Shown: positions 10,364-19,685 of the stretch, piece by piece
Layout of the letters: each line of letters begins with the position of its first letter
Position numbering within the stretch: position 1 is the stretch's first letter
Source: Roseibacillus sp.
GTDB lineage: Bacteria; Verrucomicrobiota; Verrucomicrobiia; Verrucomicrobiales; Akkermansiaceae
NCBI GenBank assembly: GCA_022448985.1
Contig: JAKVCR010000016.1
Coordinates: 62,001 to 126,000 of the forward strand
DNA: 64,000 nt
Reading direction: 5' to 3'
Notes under the pieces: generated by a model
Told to the model about the DNA's origin: nothing
Databases searched by the model: none
What the model saw: only the letters and a program-made list of their open reading frames with translations
Made by a program: the position numbers and the translations under genes

Positions 10364-11011
10364 CTACTCGTGGAACTGCTCACGCACTTCGCGACAGCAC
10401 TCTCCAATATCAGGAGCCTGCAGGAGACCGGAAACGATGACCACCCGTTGCGCACCGGCACCCAGCACCTCATCGAGATTGCCAGGTTTGATCCCGCCGA
10501 TGCAGAAAACGGGAATCTGCCCCCCAACGGTCTCCTCCACTTCGGCAATGCTCTCAAGCCCGATGCCTGGACGCCCTTCCTTGGTCGGGGTGGGAAAAAG
10601 TGGCCCGAACCCGATGTAGGACGCGCCCTCTCGCAAGGCCTCCCGCGCCTGGGCAGGGGAATGGGTTGAGCGGCCCACCAGCGATCCGGCAGGCAGACGC
10701 GCCGCAGCTTCGGCCAGACTCCCGTCCTCCTGACCAAGGTGGACTCCATCGGCCCCCACTTGCTGTGCGACGTTCACGAAATCGTTCACAATGAAAGGAA
10801 CCTCCCTTGCCCGGCACAACGGGACGAGCCGCTGCGCGAGACGGCAGATGAAGCTCTCCTCATGGTTCTTGGCTCGCAGTTGAAGGACATCCACACCACC
10901 TGCGAGGAGGGCCCCGGCCACCGCCTCACAGTCATCGGCCGCAACATAGCCAAGATCCACGATGCCGTAGAGCCGGGCCGTCCGTGCTCTTTGCTGGCGC
11001 GAGCAATTCAT
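10364..11011 (-). CDS. thiE: thiamine-phosphate synthase
   Basis: [57 protein letters not shown]. Confidence 0.9.
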   Translation of the reverse strand: MNCSRQQRARTARLYGIVDLGYVAADDCEAVAGALLAGGVDVLQLRAKNHEESFICRLAQRLVPLCRAREVPFIVNDFVNVAQQVGADGVHLGQEDGSLAEAAARLPAGSLVGRSTHSPAQAREALREGASYIGFGPLFPTPTKEGRPGIGLESIAEVEETVGGQIPVFCIGGIKPGNLDEVLGAGAQRVVIVSGLLQAPDIGECCREVREQFHE

Positions 11012-12378
11012 CCGGCCGCGGCCTCGGAGTCACGCTCCTTGAGGTATCGCTCCACCCAGCCGATATCGTAGCGCCCTTCAATGAAGTCGGGGTGATCCAC
11101 AATCACTTGCTGGAAGGGAATCGTGGTCTTGATCCCCCGGATCATGAACTCCGCGAGGGCCCGCCGCATGCGCGCAATGGCGACATCACGTCGTGCTCCC
11201 GTCACGATAAGCTTCGCGATCATGGAGTCGTAGTGAGGAGGCACCGTGTATCCGGCGTAAACATGGGTATCAACCCGGACTCCCTTGCCCCCCGGGGCGT
11301 ACCAAAGAGAAATGTGGCCCGGGCTTGGCGCAAAGTTGTTGTAGGGATCCTCGGCGTTGATGCGGCACTCGATGCTGTGTCCGCGGGGCGTCCCCTCACA
11401 CACGTGGGAGGAGAGTGGTTCGCCGGAGGCCACCCGGATCTGCTCCTTGATGAGTTCGCATCCCATGACTTCCTCGGTGATGGGATGCTCCACCTGGATC
11501 CTCGTGTTCATCTCCATGAAGTAGAAGTTCTTTCCAGCTTCATCGACGAGGTACTCGATGGTCCCGGCATTCTCGTAGCCGATGTTCTTCACCAGTTCGA
11601 CCGAGGCTTCCCCCATCGCCTTACGCAACTTCGGGGTGAGCAGAGGGCTGGGGCACTCCTCGATGATCTTCTGGTTCCGACGCTGCATGGAGCAGTCACG
11701 CTCCCCGAGATGCACCACATTCCCCTGGGAGTCCGCCATCACCTGAAACTCGATGTGATGGGGATTGAGCACGAGTTTCTCGAGATAGCAGTCTCCGTTG
11801 CCAAAGACCGCCTGAGCCTCGTTGCGCGCGGCCCGATACTGATCGATAAACTCCTCCTCGTCCATGGCGGGGCGCATTCCCTTTCCACCCCCGCCCGCGG
11901 TGGCCTTAATCATGACCGGAAAACCAATCTTACGGGCGGCGGCGAGGGCCTCCTCTTCGCTCGCCATCACGCCGTCAGTCCCGGGGGTAACCGGCACACC
12001 ATACTTGGTGGCGGTCGCACGGGCGGTGTTCTTGTCGCCCATTGCGCGAATCAACTCCGCGGAGGGGCCGATGAACTTGATCTTGCAGCTCTCGCAGATC
12101 TCGGCGAAGCGCGGATTCTCCGAGAGAAACCCGTAGCCCGGATGGATGGCGTCGGCCTGAGTCACTTCGGCAGCCGCAATAATACGATCGGGCTTCAGAT
12201 AGCTATCTTTGCTCGGACCCGGCCCGATGCACACCGCCTCATCGGACAACTGCACGTGCAGGGAATCTATGTCAGCCTCCGAATAAACCGCGACCGAAGC
12301 GACTCCGAGTTCCCGGCAGGCCCGGATGATGCGCAGGGCGATCTCGCCGCGGTTGGCTACGAGGACTTTGGAAAACAT
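11008..12378 (-). CDS. accC: acetyl-CoA carboxylase biotin carboxylase subunit
   Basis: [63 protein letters not shown]. Confidence 0.97.
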   Translation of the reverse strand: MFSKVLVANRGEIALRIIRACRELGVASVAVYSEADIDSLHVQLSDEAVCIGPGPSKDSYLKPDRIIAAAEVTQADAIHPGYGFLSENPRFAEICESCKIKFIGPSAELIRAMGDKNTARATATKYGVPVTPGTDGVMASEEEALAAARKIGFPVMIKATAGGGGKGMRPAMDEEEFIDQYRAARNEAQAVFGNGDCYLEKLVLNPHHIEFQVMADSQGNVVHLGERDCSMQRRNQKIIEECPSPLLTPKLRKAMGEASVELVKNIGYENAGTIEYLVDEAGKNFYFMEMNTRIQVEHPITEEVMGCELIKEQIRVASGEPLSSHVCEGTPRGHSIECRINAEDPYNNFAPSPGHISLWYAPGGKGVRVDTHVYAGYTVPPHYDSMIAKLIVTGARRDVAIARMRRALAEFMIRGIKTTIPFQQVIVDHPDFIEGRYDIGWVERYLKERDSEAAAG

Positions 12379-12429
12379 CGCGAAAGGATGGTGGAATCGG
12401 GAAACCCCGCAGAAGAAACGCAGCCCGGA

Positions 12430-12891
12430 TCAGGTCACGCGGAAAAGAGCGTCCCCATACTGGACCGGCGAGGTGTCCTCTACGCAGATCTCCGCGATAG
12501 TCCCGCTGATCTCGGCCTTGATCTCGTTCATTACCTTCATGGCCTCAATGATACAGAGGGTCTGCCCCTCGCTGATCTGGTCTCCCACCTTGACAAAGTC
12601 CTCTGCCTCCGGCGCGGCCTTGCGGTAGAAGGTCCCCACCATGGGCGACTCGATGACTTTCCCGCTCTCGGCAGCCGTCTCGCCACCCTCGGAAGCAGGA
12701 ACCGACGGGGAGGCCGGGGCTGCCGCGGGAACCGCAGGGGCCATGGCGAGCCCCCCAAGCGCTTCCCGGACGGCTTCTATATCCGGGGCCTTTTTCAGCT
12801 TCACGTTGACGCCTTCCTGCTCCAGATGGAAAAGGCTGAGCCCATGCTCTTCCATGAGCTCCACGATTTTTCGGATTTCCTCGAGGTCCAC
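12430..12891 (-). CDS. accB: acetyl-CoA carboxylase biotin carboxyl carrier protein; GTG start near 12891 preferred
   Basis: VDLEEIRKIVELMEEHGL..., ESPMVGTFYRKAAPEAEDFVKVGD, biotinylation motif EAMKVMNEI. Confidence 0.95.
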   Translation of the reverse strand: MDLEEIRKIVELMEEHGLSLFHLEQEGVNVKLKKAPDIEAVREALGGLAMAPAVPAAAPASPSVPASEGGETAAESGKVIESPMVGTFYRKAAPEAEDFVKVGDQISEGQTLCIIEAMKVMNEIKAEISGTIAEICVEDTSPVQYGDALFRVT

Positions 12892-13005
12892 AGCGCAACG
12901 CAGGTGAGTTGGGAGTAGAGTCGGGGGCCAGGCAGGGCGGGTCAAGCGTCAAGGAAGCAGCGATTCGGGATTGGGTCGCGGGAAATTGGGCCTTAGTTTG
13001 CACCC

Positions 13006-13629
13006 GTGAATCTGCCGCCGCGCCCTGCTGAACCGGGAGAGTTCATTCCCGGGGATTATTTCCGCCGGCTCTCTCCTCACGAGTTGTTCACAACGGACTC
13101 CCCGCTTGAGATCGACCTCGGATGCGGGGACGGCACCTTTGTCCTCGAGATGGCGCGTCAGTTTCCGGACCGGAACTTCCTCGCCGTCGAGCGCCTCCTG
13201 GGGCGCGTGCGCAGGATCTGCAAGCGGGCTTCGCAGGCTGGCCTCGACAACCTGCGCGTGCTCCGGCTGGAAGCGCGCTACACCGTCGAATGGCTCCTCC
13301 CACACGCCTCCGTGAGTCGGCTCCATCTCCTCTTTCCTGATCCCTGGCCCAAGGCCAGGCACCATCGCCGCCGTCTCGTGCAAGGCGACTTCCTGCACGC
13401 ACTGCGCAAGGCCCTCATCCCGGGCGGGGAGTTCCTCTTCAAGACCGATCACGAAGACTACTTCGAGTGGGCCAGAGAAGAGCTCGCGCTCTTCGGCCAC
13501 TTCGAATCTCTGCCCTGGGACGAAGGGAGCGACGAACTTTCCTTTTACCCGCAGACCGACTTCGAGGCGCAGTGGCGAGCCGGGGGCCGCGCCGTCCATC
13601 AGCTCCGCATGCGCAACCCGTCAACCTGA
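13006..13629 (+). CDS. trmB: tRNA (guanine-N7)-methyltransferase
   Basis: EIDLGCGDGTFVLEMARQFPDRNFLAVE, LHLLFPDPWPKARHHRRRL. Confidence 0.93.
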   Translation: MNLPPRPAEPGEFIPGDYFRRLSPHELFTTDSPLEIDLGCGDGTFVLEMARQFPDRNFLAVERLLGRVRRICKRASQAGLDNLRVLRLEARYTVEWLLPHASVSRLHLLFPDPWPKARHHRRRLVQGDFLHALRKALIPGGEFLFKTDHEDYFEWAREELALFGHFESLPWDEGSDELSFYPQTDFEAQWRAGGRAVHQLRMRNPST

Positions 13630-13685
13630 CTTGCCGGGGTTGCTGCCTCGGGAAGCCGGGTAACTCGTGCCGGACCTTATGCCGC

Positions 13686-15947
13686 CTACTTCCGTAGAAT
13701 CATCCGCTTACTTGGATTGCGGAAGCTCCGCAGTTCGAGTTCTCCCTTTCGAAATTCCATCATGACCGCCCCTGTTTCGCCCTGACGCCAGAGGACAATC
13801 CCCGCTTCAGTCACCGCCTTCGCCCAACGTTCTGGCACCCGTTCGGAAAGGGGATATCGATCTTCTTCCGCCACGATCACGGAAGGATTGACGGCCTGAA
13901 CAAATTCCATGATGCCTGAAAAATCGGAACGGTGACGCCCCATGACCCAGAGGTCACAACTTAGATCTACGCCGCTCTCCAGCATCTCCTTCTCAGTATC
14001 AAATCCCGCATCTCCGGTGATAAGGACCCGCCACCCACGCCAATGGAGGCGCATTACCATGCAGCGGTCATCCGCCCGGCTACCATGTTCCCGATCGGCA
14101 AGGCGCAGTATTTCCAGTTCCGCTCCGTCTCCCAGTGGATACCACCTTCCAGCTATCCCGATATGCACGCCACAGCCTGACTCACCTGCCACCCGCACAA
14201 GCTCTCGAAAGGCCGGACTAGCCGCCTCCTCGACAGGAAGGAGAACCTGCCGGGGCATATAGAGTGGTAGGGCCAGGGCTAGTCCCCCTGCGTGACCGGT
14301 CTCAGGATGAGTCAGAACCAGCGACTGTGGAATCGCGCCCGCATCCTCCAGGGCAGGCTTTACCATCCTGCGGAACTGATCCTGTGCGCCCCCATCAATC
14401 AGCACTCCCCCGCCCGCCCCCACGTAAATCGCACCGTCGCCGTCCCAGAGGTCAAAGACGAGCATGCCCTCGGACCAGCCCCCCTGGCCGTGAAGCTCAA
14501 AGTAGCTGCCCGGAATCTCCGTCACCTCTTGTGCAATCCGGTATGCGCCTTCCGCCAACAGGGAATTAAACCGGTTTGCCCCCACCTGTAGTGGCTCGGC
14601 CACCAGCCCCATCACCACTCCCACAAGAGCTACCGAGAGAATCAGGAATACCAGCGGTACTAACAGCATGCTGGCTAACACCGCGGCGGGTGTCACGATC
14701 CCGAAATGGTAGCCGATCAGAGGCATGGAGCCCAGCCACGCCGCAAGGGAGACAACTAGCAGGCCAGCGACGTACTTGCGTAGCGCAAGGCTCCACCGCT
14801 GCCCCCGTGTATAAAGCAGGCGGGGAAGGAACGGATCTCCCTCGGTAACCGCTTGCAGCCGACGGGAAAAGAAGGGCGTGGCCAGAATAATCATGCCGAC
14901 CACTACATAGGACAGTTGAAAGCCAACTTGCCCGAGTTGGTAGGAATCCATGAGAAGCACCGCGGGCAGGCTGGCAAGAAGACTATTGGGCAGCGATGGC
15001 TGCCGGCGCACCGCAAAGCCGACCAAAAAGACCGAGGCCATGAAGGCGGCGCGGACCGCTGGCGGACGGAGCCCGGTCACAAATGCATAGCCCCACATGA
15101 TAACAAACACGGCCCATAAGCCCCACCCACGCGGGACCCTGAAGAAACGCATGAGCATCCAAGCCAGGGCCCCTACCAACCCCACGTGCAGCCCGCTCAC
15201 CGCGAAGATGTGCATGGTTCCACTCTTCCGGAAAGCGCCATAGAATTCGGCTCCTTCCGAGCGATCCCCGAGGACCAGTCCCCGGATAAGAATTGCGCCC
15301 GCCTCCTCTTCTCCAAGTCCAGCTACAATACGGGTCCGCAATTCGCTGCGCAGGTCCCAGGCCAGGCGCTGAAGGAGCAGGCTCATGCGCGGGCGAGCCA
15401 TGACCTCATGAGAATCGGCCCGGATCTCACCCGCCAGCCCGTGGTTCCGGATCCAGTTCATCCGATCGAACTCGGCCGGATTCCGGGCCGCGGCAGGGAA
15501 GAAGGTCTGGCCACGCAGAAGAAGCACGTCCCCAGGCTTCACCTCGTTTGGCAAATCACCTACCCCCACAAGCGTGCGGCGCAAGCCCCGCGGATTCCGT
15601 TCGTTCGCGCTGATCCGGAAAACCGCACGGGGAAGAAATCCACCCCGGTCGCGTAGACTGATCACGGCCCCTTCTACCTCAACCCGCGTGCGACCATTCG
15701 CATGGATCCAAGTCTCCCCATCCGACTGCCGCTGGAGACGATCATGATGAACCGACCATAAAAGTAGCCACCCCGCAAATCCTGCCGTCACCATCCAGCG
15801 CCCCATCCGGGCCGAGACCAGTAACCCTACCCCGGGCAGGATAAGCCACGGGAGCGCCCATCCCGCACACAAAATTCCCAGACAACACCCGAGGGCCAGG
15901 GAGACGAGCGGCACCCGGGCCAGGAAACGCGCCGCGCCTTCCTTCAC
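13686..15947 (-). CDS. comEC: ComEC/Rec2-family competence protein with C-terminal MBL-like domain
   Basis: MHIFAVSGLHVGLVGAL, multiple TMs, GLRPPAVRAAFMA, C-terminal FDLWDGDGAIYVGAGGGVLIDGG...LTHPETGHAGG. Confidence 0.88.
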   Translation of the reverse strand: MKEGAARFLARVPLVSLALGCCLGILCAGWALPWLILPGVGLLVSARMGRWMVTAGFAGWLLLWSVHHDRLQRQSDGETWIHANGRTRVEVEGAVISLRDRGGFLPRAVFRISANERNPRGLRRTLVGVGDLPNEVKPGDVLLLRGQTFFPAAARNPAEFDRMNWIRNHGLAGEIRADSHEVMARPRMSLLLQRLAWDLRSELRTRIVAGLGEEEAGAILIRGLVLGDRSEGAEFYGAFRKSGTMHIFAVSGLHVGLVGALAWMLMRFFRVPRGWGLWAVFVIMWGYAFVTGLRPPAVRAAFMASVFLVGFAVRRQPSLPNSLLASLPAVLLMDSYQLGQVGFQLSYVVVGMIILATPFFSRRLQAVTEGDPFLPRLLYTRGQRWSLALRKYVAGLLVVSLAAWLGSMPLIGYHFGIVTPAAVLASMLLVPLVFLILSVALVGVVMGLVAEPLQVGANRFNSLLAEGAYRIAQEVTEIPGSYFELHGQGGWSEGMLVFDLWDGDGAIYVGAGGGVLIDGGAQDQFRRMVKPALEDAGAIPQSLVLTHPETGHAGGLALALPLYMPRQVLLPVEEAASPAFRELVRVAGESGCGVHIGIAGRWYPLGDGAELEILRLADREHGSRADDRCMVMRLHWRGWRVLITGDAGFDTEKEMLESGVDLSCDLWVMGRHRSDFSGIMEFVQAVNPSVIVAEEDRYPLSERVPERWAKAVTEAGIVLWRQGETGAVMMEFRKGELELRSFRNPSKRMILRK

Positions 15948-15959
15948 AAGCCGGGACTG

Positions 15960-16676
15960 CTAGATTGCCCCCAGCTCGCGGAGGCGGTGGGTCGCATTGG
16001 CCGAGTGCCGCGTTTCCGGAAAGAGCTCGACCACCTGATGCAGGATGCTCACCGATTGGGGCTTGTCGTCCTTCTCGTTCTCATAGAGATCCGCCAGGCG
16101 GAACATGAAGAAGGCCGTGTCGTTGACGCGCCACTCACGGCTCTCGAGGGCAGTGCGCAAGGTTTCAATGGAGGCATCAAGATCCTCCAGGTTCTCGTGC
16201 TGGATCTTGGCGATCTCGACCCAGGGGAAGCGGTTCTCCGGCTGCGCCAGCGCCACCGCGCGATAGCCTGCAATCGCCCCTTCGTAGTCCCCCCTCGCGA
16301 AAAAGGCCCGGGCATCATGCATGGGATCGGCCTCCACTTCCTCGGCCGATCCGTAGAACATGTGGGTAAAACGATGAACCGCCTTGGGCAGGATGTAGAA
16401 GCCAAAGAAAATGGCCCCGTATGTTGCCACCACGAGAATAAGAACGATTCCCACCAGGATCTTGGCGCCGGCCGAAATGCCCTGGGGTTCCCAGCCCTCA
16501 ATCTCTTCCGTTCCTGTGAGCTCGTTGTAGATGACCTGGTCCTCAACCCTGGCACGTTCCCATTCCTGCTCGGTCGGGACCTCTCGCTTAATCGGCCCCA
16601 TCCCGATCATGATCAGGCCCGCCACACAGATGAGGGCAATCAGGATGCAGAGATTTATGAGAAATTTGCGATCCAT
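15960..16676 (-). CDS. membrane protein with TPR-like repeats
   Basis: two hydrophobic segments then DARAFFARGDYEGAIAGYRAVALAQPENRFPWVEIAKI. Confidence 0.6.
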   Translation of the reverse strand: MDRKFLINLCILIALICVAGLIMIGMGPIKREVPTEQEWERARVEDQVIYNELTGTEEIEGWEPQGISAGAKILVGIVLILVVATYGAIFFGFYILPKAVHRFTHMFYGSAEEVEADPMHDARAFFARGDYEGAIAGYRAVALAQPENRFPWVEIAKIQHENLEDLDASIETLRTALESREWRVNDTAFFMFRLADLYENEKDDKPQSVSILHQVVELFPETRHSANATHRLRELGAI

Positions 16677-16766
16677 TGCTACTGTGACCTCGCATAAGAA
16701 AAACGCACCTGTCGCTGAATTACAACCCCTGAAAGTCAGGCCATTGCAAACAAGCGTGACCCCGTC

Positions 16767-16794
16767 AAAAAGCCACGGCCTATACCGTGGCTTT
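16767..16794 (-). terminator. hairpin after mini-lipoprotein 16855..17016
   Basis: aaagccacgg/ccgtggcttt stem; T-tail on the minus strand. Confidence 0.7.
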
Positions 16795-16854
16795 GCAGGG
16801 AACGACGCGGGGCCTCAACAGCGGAAAATTCCGTTGGCCGCTGCTTCGCTTCAC

Positions 16855-17016
16855 TTACTTGCCGTTACCGTAGTCGATGGTAGGCAGTTCCTTGAACTTG
16901 GGCAGCGCGCGCAGGGGCGGAGCCTTGGCTTCACCCGTGCAGCACCCGCAAGAGGTCAGGACAAGGGCGATCGCTGCTACTCCGGCAAGGGCAATCAGTT
17001 GAATGAGCTTATTCAT
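16855..17016 (-). CDS. small lipoprotein, 53 aa: MNKLIQLIALAGVAAIALVLTSCGCCTGEAKAPPLRALPKFKELPTIDYGNGK (not in ORF track)
   Basis: direct translation; lipobox LTSC; own downstream terminator. Confidence 0.7.
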   Translation of the reverse strand: MNKLIQLIALAGVAAIALVLTSCGCCTGEAKAPPLRALPKFKELPTIDYGNGK

Positions 17017-17086
17017 CGTAAGTGTGTAAATGCTGGGGCTGGGCGGAAATCTCAGGGGAGGCTCCTCTCACCTCAAGGTAAAAATC

Positions 17087-17120
17087 AAGCCCGGGGTCAC
17101 AAATCAGTGACCCCGGGCTT
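17087..17120 (-). terminator. hairpin after mini-lipoprotein 17136..17261
   Basis: perfect 14-bp inverted repeat aagcccggggtcac/gtgaccccgggctt, T-rich tail on the minus strand. Confidence 0.85.
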
Positions 17121-17135
17121 CCATTTAAAGTAGGA

Positions 17136-17261
17136 TTACTTTCCGGGCACCACCACGTTCGGCGGCGCAACAGGGGCCGGAGCACTCTGGTTTGAAGCGC
17201 AGGATGCAAGTGCGAGCCCGGCCAAAGCCGTAAGAACGGCAACAATCTTGGTAAGTTTCAT
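17136..17261 (-). CDS. small lipoprotein, 41 aa: MKLTKIVAVLTALAGLALASCASNQSAPAPVAPPNVVVPGK (not in ORF track)
   Basis: direct translation; lipobox LASC; own terminator. Confidence 0.7.
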   Translation of the reverse strand: MKLTKIVAVLTALAGLALASCASNQSAPAPVAPPNVVVPGK

Positions 17262-17335
17262 ATGAGTATCTTGTGTGTTTCAGATGAATCCCCGGAACGG
17301 AGAAAATTTGCCCGATGATCAGGGCGCCTTAAGCA

Positions 17336-17452
17336 TTATTTGCCGGGCGCAACGTAACTCGGAGGCGCGGCAGGAGCCGTGCTTGAGCAGGAAGAGAAGG
17401 CCAGCGCTCCAAGGGCGGCCGCTGCAATCGCGATTACTTTCAGGAATTTCAT
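17336..17452 (-). CDS. small lipoprotein, 38 aa: MKFLKVIAIAAAALGALAFSSCSSTAPAAPPSYVAPGK (not in ORF track)
   Basis: direct translation; lipobox FSSC; same layout and ...PGK C-terminus as its neighbour. Confidence 0.68.
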   Translation of the reverse strand: MKFLKVIAIAAAALGALAFSSCSSTAPAAPPSYVAPGK

Positions 17453-17692
17453 TATCTCGCTAGTTTCAGTTTCAGGCTAATTTCTTCACTAGGCGGTTCC
17501 GCCCAATGGGATCAAGCATAGCCCTCCCCCAATTGACCGCAAGTGTGAAAGAGGGAGGCGATCCGTCCCCATTTACGCCCAAAACCCGGCCCTTGCCCCT
17601 CCTGCCGTTCGGGATCCTCCAGGACAATTTTACAGACCCGGACACGTTTGAGACTAGACTATCCGGCTCTTTCGACTAACACCCAGCGCGCC

Positions 17693-18697
17693 ATGTCCAG
17701 TTCCCCTCATGTTGCCATCGCCGGTGCCACGGGCGCCGTCGGGGAGGAAATGCTAAAGTGTCTTGTACAACGTGACTTTCCCGTGGGGGAACTCACTCTC
17801 CTCGCCTCCGCGCGCTCGGCCGGCAGGAAGCTCCTCTTCGGGGACCGTGAAGTGGTGGTCAAGGAACTCGACCACGACTCGTTTGAAGGCGTCGATATTG
17901 CCCTCTTCAGCGCAGGAGGCAGTCTCTCCCGCGAATTTGGGCCCTCTGCCGCCTCCGCGGGCGCGGTGGTGATCGATAACTCCTCCGCCTTCCGGATGGA
18001 TCCCGAGGTTCCCCTCGTAGTACCCGAGGTCAATCCTGAAGCTACCGAAGATCGGCCCAAAGGCATCATCGCCAACCCGAACTGCACCACCATCATTACC
18101 ATGATGGGTCTCAACGCGCTCCACCGAAAGTTCGGTCTCAAGTCCATCATCGCATCCAGCTACCAGGCGGTATCAGGTAGTGGACAGGCTGGCATCGTGG
18201 AACTCTCGGACCAGGTCAAGGCCCTCTCGGAAGGACGGGACGACTTCGAAAGGAATGTCTACCCACACCAGATCGCCTTCAACGTCATTCCTCATGTCGA
18301 CCAGTTCATGGACGGGGGATATACCAAGGAGGAACTCAAGATGCTCAACGAGGGGCGCAAGATCCTTGGGCTGCCCGATCTGCAGGTTACCTGCACCTGC
18401 GTCCGTGTCCCGGTCTACCGCTCCCACTCGGTCTCCGTCACGGCCCAGTTCGAGCATCCGGTCAACGTGGAGGAGGCCCGTCTTGCCTACGACGGCCACC
18501 CCGGTATTCGCGTGGTGGACGATCCCCAGGACTCTCTCTACCCCACTCCGCTCGATACCACCGAGAAGGACGATTGCCTGGTGGGGCGCATCCGTCAGGA
18601 CATGGTGCTCGATAATGCCCTGGCTCTCTGGGTGGTCGGGGACCAGGTCAGGAAAGGGGCCGCGTTGAATGCGGTGCAGATCGCGGAATTGCTCTGA
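17693..18697 (+). CDS. asd: aspartate-semialdehyde dehydrogenase
   Basis: VAIAGATGAVGEEMLKCL, NPNCTTIITMMGLNALH, SSYQAVSGSGQAG. Confidence 0.95.
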   Translation: MSSSPHVAIAGATGAVGEEMLKCLVQRDFPVGELTLLASARSAGRKLLFGDREVVVKELDHDSFEGVDIALFSAGGSLSREFGPSAASAGAVVIDNSSAFRMDPEVPLVVPEVNPEATEDRPKGIIANPNCTTIITMMGLNALHRKFGLKSIIASSYQAVSGSGQAGIVELSDQVKALSEGRDDFERNVYPHQIAFNVIPHVDQFMDGGYTKEELKMLNEGRKILGLPDLQVTCTCVRVPVYRSHSVSVTAQFEHPVNVEEARLAYDGHPGIRVVDDPQDSLYPTPLDTTEKDDCLVGRIRQDMVLDNALALWVVGDQVRKGAALNAVQIAELL

Positions 18698-18775
18698 CGC
18701 GGACAAGCCGCCGATTCCCCTGTCCGTATGAATTGGGTACTTGGGTAATCGGCCACTTGGGTATTTCCTAGGGGC

Positions 18776-19660
18776 GTGTCCGACCTCAAGGCCTACCTCC
18801 GGGAACAGCAACGCGTGATCGATGCGGCCCTGCAACGACTCCTGCCCCGCTCCTCGGTTCGGCCCTCCGCCCTCCATCGCGCCATGCGTCATCCCGTCTT
18901 TGCCGGGGGCAAACGGCTGCGGCCCATTCTCTGCCTGGCCGCCGCTGAGGCCTGTGGCGGTGACCCCGCCCGTGCCGTCACCCTGGCCTGCGCCGTGGAA
19001 TTGATCCACACCTACTCACTCGTGCATGACGATCTCCCCTGCATGGATGATGATGACCTGCGCCGGGGTAAACCTACCACCCACGTCGTCTTTGGGGAGA
19101 ATATGGCGGTCCTCGCCGGGGACGCCCTTCTCACCGAAGCCTTTGCCATTATTGCCCAGACCCCGGAGTGCAAGAAATACCGGGTAGGAGACTATGTCAC
19201 CGAACTGGCTTTCGCCTCGGACTCGCGCCGACTGATCGGGGGGCAAGTCATGGACCTTGAAGGCGAAGGAACGGCCCTCACGAGGGCTCAGCTCGTCCGG
19301 GTCCACGAGGCCAAGACCGCTGCTCTCCTCACCTCCTCCCTCCGCCTCGGCGGAATGAGCGCCAATGCAAGCTCCGCCAAGCTCCAGGCCCTCACGGACT
19401 TCGGGAAATCCCTGGGACTGGCGTTCCAGGTAATCGATGACCTCCTTGATGTCACCCAATCCACCGAGAAACTGGGGAAGACCGCCGGGAAGGACGCCGC
19501 GGCGAAGAAAGCCACCTACCCCGCCGTCCTCGGCCTGAAGAAGAGTAAGCAGGAGGCCCATCGCCTCACCCGCAAGGCCCTGTCGGCCCTCCAGCCCTTC
19601 GGTCGCCGGGCCGCACGCCTCGACCAGATCGCACACTACCTCCTGGACCGGGACTACTAG
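18776..19660 (+). CDS. polyprenyl synthetase (farnesyl/geranylgeranyl diphosphate synthase)
   Basis: GGKRLRPILCLAAAEA, LVHDDLPCMDDDDLRRGKPT, FQVIDDLLDVT. Confidence 0.92.
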   Translation: MSDLKAYLREQQRVIDAALQRLLPRSSVRPSALHRAMRHPVFAGGKRLRPILCLAAAEACGGDPARAVTLACAVELIHTYSLVHDDLPCMDDDDLRRGKPTTHVVFGENMAVLAGDALLTEAFAIIAQTPECKKYRVGDYVTELAFASDSRRLIGGQVMDLEGEGTALTRAQLVRVHEAKTAALLTSSLRLGGMSANASSAKLQALTDFGKSLGLAFQVIDDLLDVTQSTEKLGKTAGKDAAAKKATYPAVLGLKKSKQEAHRLTRKALSALQPFGRRAARLDQIAHYLLDRDY

Positions 19661-19685
19661 GCCAGGCAGATCCCGGAATCCGCCC

